A DNA stretch of 64,000 nt from Streptomyces sp. NBC_01689 (GCF_036250675.1 NZ_CP109592.1:6324001-6388000); one strand, 5' to 3'. Counted from the first letter of the stretch, positions 25,680 to 33,742 are shown. Numbers and translations: made by a program. Notes: generated by a model from the sequence alone, not told the origin.

Positions 25680-26456
25680 ATGCTGCTCACCGACAAGACC
25701 GCGATCATCTACGGCGCCGGCGGATCCATCGGCGGTGCCGTCGCGCGCACCTTCGCCCAGGAGGGCGCCCGCGTCCACCTGGTGGGGCGTACCGGCGAGA
25801 CGCTGGACACGGTGGCGAAGGACATCACGGCCGCGGGCGGGTACGCCGAGACCGCGGTGCTCGACGCGCTCGACGAGGCGGCGGTCGAGGCGCACGTCGC
25901 GTCGCTGGACGCCGTCGACATCTCGTTCAATCTGGTCACGCGGGGCGACGTGCAGGGCGTTCCGCTGGTCGACCTGCCGGTCGAGGACTTCGTACGGCCC
26001 GTCGAGACCGGTCTGCGCGCCGCCTTCACGACCGCGCGCGCCGCCGCCCGGCGGATGGCCGAGGCGGGCTCGGGCGTGGTGCTCACGCTCAACAGCGGCT
26101 CCGCGCACGGCAGTCCGATGATGGGCGGCACCGGACCGGCCGACGCGGCGATCGACACGCTGGTACGGAACCTGGCGTCGGAGCTGGGACCGCGCGGACT
26201 GCGGGTCGTGGGCCTGTGGGCGGCCGGGGTGCCCGAGACCCTGACCCGGGAGAAGCTCGCCGCCGTCGACAGCCGGATGGACCTCGACGAGACGGCTCTG
26301 CGGGGCCTGCTCGACCGGCTCGCGGGGATGCGGATGACCCGCCGCAATCCCACCCTCGCCGAGATCGCCGCGACCGCCGCCTTCCTCGCCTCCGACCGGG
26401 CGGGCGGCATCACCGGCACGTTCGTCAACGTCACCGGCGGGATGGTCCCGCACTGA
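25680..26456 (+). CDS. Short-chain dehydrogenase/reductase-fold protein lacking the catalytic Tyr-Lys pair
   Basis: 258 residues from the ATG at 25680 (AGGAGA ahead). The nucleotide-binding motif IIYGAGGSIGGAVARTFAQE is intact, and LNSGS provides the Ser position. Where YxxxK should follow, the sequence reads GGTGPADAAIDTLVRNL, so both Tyr and Lys are absent. The C-terminus (GGITGTFVNVTGGMVPH) is normal for the family. It may be a binding protein or use another mechanism. Its 3' end overlaps the convergent M50 gene by 26 bp. Confidence 0.82.
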   Translation: MLLTDKTAIIYGAGGSIGGAVARTFAQEGARVHLVGRTGETLDTVAKDITAAGGYAETAVLDALDEAAVEAHVASLDAVDISFNLVTRGDVQGVPLVDLPVEDFVRPVETGLRAAFTTARAAARRMAEAGSGVVLTLNSGSAHGSPMMGGTGPADAAIDTLVRNLASELGPRGLRVVGLWAAGVPETLTREKLAAVDSRMDLDETALRGLLDRLAGMRMTRRNPTLAEIAATAAFLASDRAGGITGTFVNVTGGMVPH

Positions 26457-27708
26457 GTCTGCGCCCCCGCCACCAGGTGCGCGCCCACAGCAGGTGGACC
26501 CCGCCGAGCGCGACCACGACCGCCGCCGAGTCGAGGCGCTGGGCGGCGGAGTGGCCCGCGCCCAGGCGGGAGACCGCGCGGGCGAACAGGGTGACGTCCG
26601 CGGGCAGCGTGACGGCGAGGAGGAACGCGAGACACAGCGCGGTGCCCACGACGAGCACGGCGCTGTACACGCGCACGGCCCGCCGTTCGTGGGCGGGCAG
26701 GTCGCGGCTCGGATCGGGGGCGTGTGCCCGCCGCAGCAGGCGGCGGGCCGTGTACCTGGAGAACGCCAGCCCGTCCCCGTACAGATCACGGCAGCGCGTC
26801 AGGTCCTGGAGCACGAAGTACAGGTCCGTGCGCATGAAGACCATCAGCTGGAAGGGGAGCGGGAGCAGGGCGAGCAGCGCGAGGGCGGCGAGCACCCGGC
26901 GTGCCGTGCCGTCGGTGGCGTCGGCCGCGAGGGCGGCGAGCGAGGCGACGGACAGGTTGGTCGCGATGCCGGCGAGATAGGCGGTCAGACGGTGCCGGCG
27001 CGGGGCGAGTTCGATGCCGCTGATGTCCGTCTGCATGACGAGGAACTGGAGCCGGGTGCCCAGCCGCATCCGGCCCGGCACGCCGGTCGCGCGGGCGGCC
27101 ACCAGGTGGGCGCATTCGTGGAGCAGCAGCAGGGCCCACCCCGCGCCCGCTCCGAGGGCGATCACCGCGCTGCCGTGCGGGCTCCACAGGAGGGTGCGGT
27201 AGCCGAGCGGGACGGGCGGACGGACGAGGAGGGCGGCCGCGATCAGCAGCCCGACCAGGACCGGGACGACGGGGCTCAGTACCCAGCGCACGTGCCGGGG
27301 GCGGATGCGGGCGAGCGTCGGTTTCGGCGGAGGCGGCCCCTGCGTGGGCCGTCCGTCCACTTCGGCCACGAACCCGAGGTCCACCAGCGCCTCGACGAAA
27401 TCGGGTACGTCGATGTCGTCTCCGGTCGCCTTCCGCAGCCGTCGCCCGACCTCGGCGGCGTCCAGCCCCTGCCCGAGCAGGTCCAGCGCCTGTTTGCCGA
27501 CCTCGGGCAGCGCGACGAACCGGCCGGTCGCCAGCCGTCCGACGATCCATTCGTCCCCGTCGGGACGGGAGTCGAGCCGGTGGAGCCGTACGTGCGGGGC
27601 GGCGCCGGCTCCGGGGACCGGGGCGCGGGCGGGGGCGTGGGCGGGGCTCGCCGGGGGGTGGCCGGTGGGGCCGGCGCACCCGTGACGCTCCTCGGCGGAC
27701 GGGGTCAC
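26431..27708 (-). CDS. M50-type membrane zinc metalloprotease with N-terminal PqqD/RRE-like domain
   Basis: 425 residues from the GTG at 27708, which overlaps the ThiF stop (GTGA). After a Pro/Ala-rich head (~38 residues), a winged-helix-like segment (~40-120; GRFVALPEVGKQALDLLGQG, then a VEALVDLGFVAEVDG helix) resembles PqqD/RiPP-recognition domains. Hydrophobic helices follow. The zinc motif HECAH is at 197-201 within LLLLHECAHLVAARATGVPG, and the likely third ligand is in RTDLYFVLQDL (~293-303). More helices fill the C-terminal part. M50/site-2-type enzymes cleave within or near the membrane. Coupled to a ThiF enzyme and opposite two tiny peptide genes, it is a candidate leader peptidase or exporter-protease for the peptides. 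Confidence 0.82.
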   Translation of the reverse strand: MTPSAEERHGCAGPTGHPPASPAHAPARAPVPGAGAAPHVRLHRLDSRPDGDEWIVGRLATGRFVALPEVGKQALDLLGQGLDAAEVGRRLRKATGDDIDVPDFVEALVDLGFVAEVDGRPTQGPPPPKPTLARIRPRHVRWVLSPVVPVLVGLLIAAALLVRPPVPLGYRTLLWSPHGSAVIALGAGAGWALLLLHECAHLVAARATGVPGRMRLGTRLQFLVMQTDISGIELAPRRHRLTAYLAGIATNLSVASLAALAADATDGTARRVLAALALLALLPLPFQLMVFMRTDLYFVLQDLTRCRDLYGDGLAFSRYTARRLLRRAHAPDPSRDLPAHERRAVRVYSAVLVVGTALCLAFLLAVTLPADVTLFARAVSRLGAGHSAAQRLDSAAVVVALGGVHLLWARTWWRGRRLSAGPSRR

Positions 27709-29162
27709 CCCGGTTCTCCGGCCGGGCTTCCCGGCCGGCCCGGGGGCGAGCCTCCGTCCGTGTCCCCGGGCCGGACCCCGGCCCGGGGAACGGCGGAGCC
27801 GGAGGGCGGCTCGGACGGGGCGGACCGAGTGGGCGGCTCGGGCGGGGCGGACCGAGTGGGCGGCTCGGACGGGGCGGACGGCTCCGATGGCTCGGGCGTG
27901 GCGGGCCGGGTAGGCGGTTCGGGCGGTTCGGGCCGGGCGGGTCCTCCGGTGGGACGGTCGCCGCAGGCCGGGCAGTCGGGTCGCCGCGGGGACCTCTCCA
28001 GGACCGGATCCCCCGGCAGCATCAGGTTCATCCCGAAGCGGAAGCCCGGTTCGAGTGCGGGCACGCCCGTGAGCAGGGCCAGGGCCGCGTGGGCGAGCAG
28101 GCCGCCGGAGAGACCGGCGGTGACCGCGCTCGCCGGGTTCCACGGCAGATGCGGGGAGGCGACCCGCTCGTCCTGTCCCGGCGCCAGCCGCAGATCGCGG
28201 CGGGCGACCTCGGTGGCCCGCAGACACTCCCAGCAGGCGCCCCGGCCCGGCACGTGCACCCCGGCCGTCACCAGGGGACCCCGGTATCCGGCGTCGACCC
28301 ACGGCAGGCCCGCGGCCAGGCAGACACGGTTCGCCCACCGCCGGATGTCGTCCGGGCGGTCGGCGGCGAGAACCAGCAGGTCGTACGGCTCGGACGCGCC
28401 CGTGGTCGTGGACGCGTCCGGAGCCCCGGGCGGGGGCGGGCTCCCGGACGGACGCGAGCCCCCGGGAGCCCCGGCCCGCACCAGCTCCGTCAGATCCCCC
28501 GGCCCGCGCACCTCCCGCCGTTCCCCGGTCACCGTCACGTCCGAGTTCAGGGCCCGCAGGGTGGCGAGCGCGGCCTCGACCTTGGGGCGGCCGAGGTCGG
28601 ACTCGCGGAACAGGGGCTGGCGGTTGAGGTTCGACAGTTCGACCACGTCCGGGTCCACGCAGTGCAGCCGGCCGACCCCGGACGCGACCAGGCTCTGCGC
28701 GGCGTACCCGCCGGTCCCGCCGACGCCGATCAGCAGCACGCGGGCACCGCCCAGCCGGAGCTGGGTGTCCCACGGGGTCGCGCGGGGCCCGAGGTCCATC
28801 CAGCGCAGCAGCGGCACGCCCCGGCTGTAGCGGACGCGCTCCCGCCCGGACACCGGTACGGGCGCGCCCGCGTCCTCCACGAACCCGGCGTCGAGCAGAT
28901 CGGCCATCGCCTGCCGGGTGTCCCCGTCCGTGAGACCGGGAAGCCCGGGATGCGCCCGCAGCACCGTGTCGACCACCTCGGCGGGCCGTCGCGTCCCGTC
29001 CATCGCCTCGACCAGGGTCCAGACCCAGCCCTCCGGGTCCGCGATCTCCGCGCCGATGCCGTGGACGACGCTGCCGATGCGGACGTTGCCGTCGATCGTG
29101 CGGTAGGGCCGGTGCTCGGGTTTGATCCGGGGCCGGCGGAGCGTGTCGACCGTGACCGTCAC
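27705..29162 (-). CDS. ThiF/MoeB/MccB-like adenylating enzyme with N-terminal PqqD/RRE-like domain
   Basis: 485 residues from the GTG at 29162 (GAAGGGG ahead). Residues ~10-98 look like a leader-recognition winged helix (EGWVWTLVEAMDGTRRPAEV and AMADLLDAGFVEDAG). The E1 core follows: LLIGVGGTGGYAAQSL (ATP loop, 143-158), CVDPDVVELSNLNRQPLF (Asp170; Arg181), and two zinc pairs CWEC (310/313) and CPAC (397/400). A ~30-residue Pro/Ser/Thr-rich insert sits at ~233-258, and a repetitive Pro/Glu/Ser tail starts at ~405. The family activates a C-terminal carboxylate as acyl-AMP. In MccB the target is a short ribosomal peptide. No sulfur-carrier or ubiquitin-like gene is nearby, so the adjacent 24-25-residue peptides are the natural substrates. 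Confidence 0.85.
   Translation of the reverse strand: MTVTVDTLRRPRIKPEHRPYRTIDGNVRIGSVVHGIGAEIADPEGWVWTLVEAMDGTRRPAEVVDTVLRAHPGLPGLTDGDTRQAMADLLDAGFVEDAGAPVPVSGRERVRYSRGVPLLRWMDLGPRATPWDTQLRLGGARVLLIGVGGTGGYAAQSLVASGVGRLHCVDPDVVELSNLNRQPLFRESDLGRPKVEAALATLRALNSDVTVTGERREVRGPGDLTELVRAGAPGGSRPSGSPPPPGAPDASTTTGASEPYDLLVLAADRPDDIRRWANRVCLAAGLPWVDAGYRGPLVTAGVHVPGRGACWECLRATEVARRDLRLAPGQDERVASPHLPWNPASAVTAGLSGGLLAHAALALLTGVPALEPGFRFGMNLMLPGDPVLERSPRRPDCPACGDRPTGGPARPEPPEPPTRPATPEPSEPSAPSEPPTRSAPPEPPTRSAPSEPPSGSAVPRAGVRPGDTDGGSPPGRPGSPAGEPG
27804..27880. repeat. 27-bp tandem repeat in the ThiF C-terminal tail
   Basis: About 2.8 copies of a 27-bp unit beginning GGGCGGCTCGG and ending GACCGAGT. It encodes a nine-residue Pro-Glu-Pro-Pro-Thr-Arg-Ser-Ala-type motif on the minus strand and keeps the frame. 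Confidence 0.85.
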
Positions 29163-29189
29163 CAGGACCCCTTCCCGTTACAGGTACAT

Positions 29190-29226
29190 GCCTTGACACT
29201 CTGGTGCCCCGAGTCGAGCCTTGACA
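29190..29226. promoter_or_regulatory. Duplicated GCCTTGACA element in the divergent peptide/ThiF spacer
   Basis: Identical 9-mers at 29190-29198 and 29218-29226, offset by 28 bp, in the 123-bp spacer between the ThiF gene and the first peptide gene. TTGACA matches a -35 box, but no convincing -10 follows either copy at 16-18 nt. They may be regulator half-sites. Confidence 0.4.
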
Positions 29227-29285
29227 AGACGCGGTCGGCGATCGCGTCGCGATGCACAACATCCTTGTGAGGGGGAGGAGTTGGC

Positions 29286-29363
29286 ATGCCTACCAAGATC
29301 GTGATCCGTCCGTTGGACAAGAAGGAGACCACGGGCGACAGCAGCGGGGGCAACGGCGGCTGA
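29286..29363 (+). CDS. Candidate RiPP precursor peptide 1 (25 residues)
   Basis: The ATG follows GGGGGAGGAG with a 5-nt spacer. The peptide starts MPTK, continues with the block IVIRPLDKKETTG (residues 5-17) and ends DSSGGNGG. The block is shared residue for residue with the second peptide 160 bp downstream, and the DNA is identical over 36 nt. The C-terminal eight residues are Gly/Ser/Asn-rich and differ between the two. There is no signal peptide and no Cys. The likely reading is a conserved leader with a variable core. The reverse (the block is the mature part) cannot be excluded. The flanking ThiF, M50 and M14 genes are the expected processing enzymes. Confidence 0.72.
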   Translation: MPTKIVIRPLDKKETTGDSSGGNGG

Positions 29364-29492
29364 CCAGCCCGTCGTACTCGTCCGGCGGCCCGGCGCGGAC
29401 CGGGCCGCTCCGTCGCGCGGACCGTCGTGAAGGAGAGGGGACCACATGGCTGCGAGGATCGTGATCCGTCCGTTGGACAAGAAGGAGACCAC
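29297..29492 (+). repeat. 36-nt direct repeat from the two peptide genes
   Basis: Identical 36-nt units at 29297-29332 and 29457-29492 (start GATCGTGATCCG, end AGGAGACCAC) span codons of the shared block. Identity includes third positions, so the duplication is recent or homogenised. Confidence 0.9.
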
Positions 29493-29520
29493 CGGGGCCA
29501 GTAACGCGAACGGCACCTGA
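29446..29520 (+). CDS. Candidate RiPP precursor peptide 2 (24 residues)
   Basis: The ATG follows GGAGAGGGG with a 4-5-nt spacer. It reads MAAR, then IVIRPLDKKETTG, then ASNANGT. Compared with peptide 1, the first residues and the last seven differ while the central 13 are identical. Its stop codon is 12 nt before the ATG of the M14 carboxypeptidase, so peptides and protease are probably one transcript. A tandem paralogue with its own ribosome-binding site supports real expression rather than a chance reading frame. Confidence 0.72.
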   Translation: MAARIVIRPLDKKETTGASNANGT

Positions 29521-29532
29521 CCGGATTCCGGC

Positions 29533-31047
29533 ATGCGGGGAACCCCGTATCCCACCCTGGACGAGCTGCTGAGAGGCGCTCGTGAGGCGGTGGCCGCGCG
29601 GCCCGGCGTCCTGCGACTGCGCGACATCGGGTGCTCGCGTGCCGGCCGTCCGCTGTGGCTGCTGTCGGCCGGGAACGGCCCGCGCCAGCTGCTCACGGTG
29701 GCCGGCGCGCACGCCAACGAACCGGTGGGCGGCGCCACTTCGCTCCGGTGCGCCCGGTACCTCGCCCGTGACCCGAGGATCCTGGGCCGGGGTGCCGGGG
29801 GGCTGGACTGCACCTGGCACTTCCTGCTCTGCCTCGATCCCGACGGGGCGAGTCTCGCCGAGGGCTGGATGACCGCGAGCACCTTCCCCGTCCCGGGGCC
29901 CACGGGCGCGACGGGCGGCCCGGACGTCACTCGGGGTGCGGGTACCCCGAACGTCGCCGGGGGTGCGGAGACCCCGGACGCCGCGTACCGGATGCGTACT
30001 CCGCATGCCGCGGACGCCACGGGAGCCCATGACCCCGCGGCCCTCGTGGGCTCCGGAGGCGCCCCGGAGAGCGCGCACGGACGGACGGCCGCGGTGCCGT
30101 CCGGCGCCGGCCCGGTGCCGGGGGCCGCGGCGCCCGCGGCCCCCACCGGCGCGGCCCCACCCATCGGGAGCTACTACCGGGGCTTCTACCGCCCCGCCTT
30201 CGCCGCCCAGCCCGAGTTCCCGCCCGTCGTCGGCGATCCGCGCGCGCCGATGCCGGAGTCCGAGGCCCTGCTCGGGCTCCTCGACGAACTGCGGCCCGTC
30301 GCGCAGTTCTCGCTGCACGGCGTCGAAGTAGGAGGAACCTTCCTGCAGCTGACCCGGGCGGTGCCCGGAGCGCCCGCCGCCTATCGCCGGATCGCGGCGG
30401 ACCTGGGTGTCCCGCTGGAACACCGGCCCTTCGACGGCATGGGGTGGCTGGTCGAGGGACCGGGCGTCCTCGTCCTGCCCGAGGGCAGCCCCGCCGAGGA
30501 ACGGGACCCCTCCGGGTTCGTCTCGCGGGCGACCTGGCTGCACGGCATGCGGCACGGCACGGTCTCGGCGGTGGTCGAGGCGCCCTTCTGGAGCGTGGCG
30601 GGGGTCGGCGATCCACGGCCGGTGGCCGAACCGCACCGCGAACTCGCCGACGTCAGCGAACTCCTGCTCGGCCGGGTCAAGCAACTGAGTTCATTGGTCG
30701 ACGAGTTGGATCCACAGCCGCCGGAAACAGCCGGCCGGCTGGCCCACTTCACCGCGGCCCGTGAACTGATGGACATCGGCTCCGGCGTCGTGGACACCTG
30801 GAGCGCCGCCGAACTGGCCGCCACCGTGGGCAACTCCGTCTCCCTCGGCATCGCGGCCCGCCGCATCCCGCTGCGCGCGGCGGCCATGATGAGCCAGGCG
30901 CTGGGCGGCGCGCCGGAACTGGACGCGCTCGTGGCCGGATGGGCCCGCGAGCTGGAGCGCACCTTCGACGCCCGCTGGGTGCCCGTCGCCGACCAGACCG
31001 CGCTCCAGGCCCGCACCATGCTCGTCCTCGCCCGCGCCCTGCTGTGA
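29533..31047 (+). CDS. M14-family zinc carboxypeptidase of the peptide locus
   Basis: 504 residues. The M14 zinc motif HxxE is GAHANEPVGG (His60, Glu63). The probable third ligand is the His of FSLHGVEVGG (~263), and the catalytic Glu is in VVEAPFW (~355). A disordered Gly/Ala/Pro/Thr insert at ~125-215 (TPNVAGGAETPDAA and relatives) interrupts the fold between the first zinc pair and the third ligand. No signal peptide is visible, so it is probably cytosolic. It begins 12 nt after peptide 2 with only a weak ribosome-binding site, suggesting coupling. M14 enzymes remove C-terminal residues or cleave isopeptide-like bonds. Trimming the variable C-terminus of the peptides is the simplest inference. 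Confidence 0.8.
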   Translation: MRGTPYPTLDELLRGAREAVAARPGVLRLRDIGCSRAGRPLWLLSAGNGPRQLLTVAGAHANEPVGGATSLRCARYLARDPRILGRGAGGLDCTWHFLLCLDPDGASLAEGWMTASTFPVPGPTGATGGPDVTRGAGTPNVAGGAETPDAAYRMRTPHAADATGAHDPAALVGSGGAPESAHGRTAAVPSGAGPVPGAAAPAAPTGAAPPIGSYYRGFYRPAFAAQPEFPPVVGDPRAPMPESEALLGLLDELRPVAQFSLHGVEVGGTFLQLTRAVPGAPAAYRRIAADLGVPLEHRPFDGMGWLVEGPGVLVLPEGSPAEERDPSGFVSRATWLHGMRHGTVSAVVEAPFWSVAGVGDPRPVAEPHRELADVSELLLGRVKQLSSLVDELDPQPPETAGRLAHFTAARELMDIGSGVVDTWSAAELAATVGNSVSLGIAARRIPLRAAAMMSQALGGAPELDALVAGWARELERTFDARWVPVADQTALQARTMLVLARALL

Positions 31048-31085
31048 GTCCCCCCGCGGCACGCGGGCGGAACCGGTGGACGGAA

Positions 31086-31114
31086 GGGGCGCCCGGCGAA
31101 ACGCCGGACGCCCC
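31086..31114. terminator. Hairpin between M14 and pepN (convergent)
   Basis: GGGGCGCCCGGCG / CGCCGGACGCCCC with a three-base AAA loop and one mismatch. It serves both converging genes. Confidence 0.75.
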
Positions 31115-31168
31115 TGTGCCCGTACGGGGCTGCGATCCCGTCCGTAAGGGCCTACGCCCCGCGGCCGG

Positions 31169-33742
31169 TCAGGAAGCCGCCGCGTCCGCCGCCTGGGCCT
31201 TCAGGGCGCGCTCGATCCCGGCACGGGACTCCGAGACCAGACGCCGCAGGGCCGCGTTGGACTCGGCGGAGGCCAGCCACGCGTCCGTCTTGGCGAGGGT
31301 CTCCTCGGAGACCTGGATCGACGGGTACAGGCCGACCGCGATCTGCTGGGCGATCTCGTGCGAACGGGAGTCCCAGATGTCCTTCACCACGGCGAAGAAC
31401 CGGTCCGCGTACGGAGCGAGCAGCTCACGCTGGTCGGTCTGCACGAAGCCGCCGATCACCGCCTCCTGCACGGCGTTCGGAAGCTTGTCGGACTCGATGA
31501 CCGAGGTCCAGGCCTCCTCCTTCGCCTCCACGGTGGGGCGGCCCGCCCGCGCGGTGGCCGCGTGCCGCTCACCGGCCGCCGTGCGGTCCCGCTCGTACTC
31601 GGCCGCGATCTCGGCCTCGTCGTAGCGCCCGACCGCGGCGAGCCGCTGGACGAACGCCCAGCGCAGCTCGGTGTCGACGGCGAGACCCTCGACACTCTCC
31701 CGGTCCTCCAGCAGCCCCTCCAGGAGGTCCAGCTGCTCCGGGGTCCGGGCGGTCGCCGCGAACGCGCGCGCCCAGGCGAGCTGGTGGTCGCCGCCGGCCT
31801 CGGCCGCGCGCAGGTGCGCGAGGGTCGCCTCGGTCCAGCGGGTCAGCAGCGTCTCGCGGGTGGCCGGGTCGGCGTACATCTCGATCGCCAGCTTCAGCTG
31901 CCGCTGCAGCGACTGCACGACACCGATGTCGGACTCCTTGCCGATGCCGGACAGCACCAGGGACAGGTAGTCGCGGGTGGCGAGCTCCCCGTCGCGGGTC
32001 ATGTCCCAGGCGGAGGCCCAGCACAGCGCGCGCGGCAGCGAGGACTCGAAGTCGCCGAGGTGCTCCGTCACGAAGGCCAGCGAGTCCTCGTCGAGACGGA
32101 CCTTGGCGTACGACAGGTCGTCGTCGTTGAGCAGGAAGACGGCCGGACGGCGCCGGCCGGCCAGCTCCGGCACGGCGGTCAGCTCACCGTCGACGTCGAG
32201 CTCGATCCGCTCGTCGCGCACCAGCTTGCCGCTCGCGTCGTCGAGGTCGTAGAGGCCGATCGCGATGCGGTGGGGGCGCAGCGTCGACTCGCCCTTGGCG
32301 CCGGCCGGGAGCGCCGGGGCCTCCTGGCGGATCGCGAAGGAGGTGATGACCCCGTTCGCGTCCGTCTCGATCTCGGGGCGCAGGACGTTGATGCCGGCGG
32401 TCCGCAGCCACTTCTCCGACCAGTTCTTCAGGTCGCGCCCGGAGGTCTCCTCCAGCGCGCCCAGCAGGTCGGACAGGCGCGTGTTGCCGTACGCGTGCCG
32501 CTTGAAGTAGGCCTGCACGCCCCGGAAGAACTCGTCCATGCCGACGTACGCGACGAGCTGCTTCAGTACGCTCGCGCCCTTCGCGTACGTGATCCCGTCG
32601 AAGTTGACGAGCACGTCGTCCAGGTCGCGGATCTCCGCCATGATCGGGTGGGTCGAGGGCAGCTGGTCCTGCCGGTACGCCCAGGTCTTCATGGAGTTGG
32701 CGAAGGTGGTCCACGAGTGCGGCCAGCGGCTGCCCTCGGCGTACGCCTGGCAGGCGATGGAGGTGTAGGTGGCGAACGACTCGTTCAGCCACAGGTCGTT
32801 CCACCACTCCATGGTCACGAGGTCGCCGAACCACATGTGGGCGAGCTCGTGCAGGATCGTCTCGGCGCGCACCTCGTACGCGGCGTCCGTGACCTTCGAC
32901 CGGAACACGTACTGGTCCCGGATCGTCACCGCGCCCGCGTTCTCCATCGCGCCGGCGTTGAACTCCGGCACGAAGAGCTGGTCGTACTTCTCGAACGGGT
33001 ACGCGTAGTCGAACTTCTCCTGGAACCACTCGAAGCCCTGCCGGGTGACCTCGAAGATCGCGTCCGAGTCGAGGAACTCGGCGAGCGAGGGACGACAGTA
33101 GATGCCGAGCGGCACGCTCTGTCCGTCCTTCTCGTACACGCTGTGCACCGAGTGGTACGGGCCGACGATCAGCGCGGTGATGTACGTGGAGATCCGCGGA
33201 GTCGGCTCGAAGGCCCAGATGTCGTCCTTGGGCTCGGGCGTCGGCGAGTTGGAAATGACGGTCCAGCCGGAGGGCGCCTTCACGGTGAACCGGAAGGTGG
33301 CCTTCAGGTCGGGCTGCTCGAAGGACGCGAAGACGCGCCGGGCGTCCGGGACCTCGAACTGGGTGTACAGGTAGGCCTGCTGGTCGACGGGGTCGACGAA
33401 CCGGTGCAGGCCCTCGCCGGTGTTGGTGTACGCGCAGTCCGCGACGACCCGCAGGACGTTGCGGCCCTCCAGCAGGCCCGGCAGCGCGATCCGCGAGTCC
33501 TCGAAGACGTCGGCGGGGTCGAGGGCGTCCCCGTTCAGGACCACCTCGTGAACGGCGGGGGCCACCAGGTCGATGAAGGTCTCCGCGCCGCTCTCGGCCA
33601 CGTCGAAGCGCACCGTGGTCACGGACCGGTAGGTGCCGCCCTCCTGCGCGCCCGAGAGGTCGAGATCGATCTCGTACGAGTCAACGGTGAGCAGCTTCGC
33701 GCGCTGCTGCGCCTCTTCGCGGGTCAGGTTTGTGCCAGGCAC
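31169..33742 (-). CDS. pepN: Aminopeptidase N (M1 family), first paralogue
   Basis: 857 residues from the GTG at 33742 (GAGGAG ahead). The exopeptidase motif GAMENAG is followed by the zinc site HELAHMWFGDLVTMEWW, with the third ligand in WLNESFA. A C-terminal ERAP1-like helical domain fills the last ~330 residues. No signal peptide, so it is cytosolic. It releases N-terminal residues from peptides during protein turnover. A second M1 enzyme lies at 46856-49459. Confidence 0.95.
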   Translation of the reverse strand: MPGTNLTREEAQQRAKLLTVDSYEIDLDLSGAQEGGTYRSVTTVRFDVAESGAETFIDLVAPAVHEVVLNGDALDPADVFEDSRIALPGLLEGRNVLRVVADCAYTNTGEGLHRFVDPVDQQAYLYTQFEVPDARRVFASFEQPDLKATFRFTVKAPSGWTVISNSPTPEPKDDIWAFEPTPRISTYITALIVGPYHSVHSVYEKDGQSVPLGIYCRPSLAEFLDSDAIFEVTRQGFEWFQEKFDYAYPFEKYDQLFVPEFNAGAMENAGAVTIRDQYVFRSKVTDAAYEVRAETILHELAHMWFGDLVTMEWWNDLWLNESFATYTSIACQAYAEGSRWPHSWTTFANSMKTWAYRQDQLPSTHPIMAEIRDLDDVLVNFDGITYAKGASVLKQLVAYVGMDEFFRGVQAYFKRHAYGNTRLSDLLGALEETSGRDLKNWSEKWLRTAGINVLRPEIETDANGVITSFAIRQEAPALPAGAKGESTLRPHRIAIGLYDLDDASGKLVRDERIELDVDGELTAVPELAGRRRPAVFLLNDDDLSYAKVRLDEDSLAFVTEHLGDFESSLPRALCWASAWDMTRDGELATRDYLSLVLSGIGKESDIGVVQSLQRQLKLAIEMYADPATRETLLTRWTEATLAHLRAAEAGGDHQLAWARAFAATARTPEQLDLLEGLLEDRESVEGLAVDTELRWAFVQRLAAVGRYDEAEIAAEYERDRTAAGERHAATARAGRPTVEAKEEAWTSVIESDKLPNAVQEAVIGGFVQTDQRELLAPYADRFFAVVKDIWDSRSHEIAQQIAVGLYPSIQVSEETLAKTDAWLASAESNAALRRLVSESRAGIERALKAQAADAAAS

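Noticed and set aside
26431..29262. A single ~940-codon frame joining the M50 gene to upstream sequence
   Set aside because: The part before 27708 is antisense-like Arg/Gly-rich sequence in another frame of the ThiF gene; the GTGA overlap gives a clean start at 27708.
29252..29464. A 70-codon frame overlapping the two peptide genes
   Set aside because: It lacks a ribosome-binding site and conserved sequence; the shorter frames at 29286 and 29446 share a repeated peptide and have good ribosome-binding sites.
26431..31047. Classification as a TOMM, lanthipeptide, lasso peptide or PQQ-type locus
   Set aside because: No YcaO, dehydrogenase, LanB/C/M, lasso cyclase, radical-SAM or PqqA-like Glu-x3-Tyr peptide is present; only ThiF, M50 and M14 surround the peptides.
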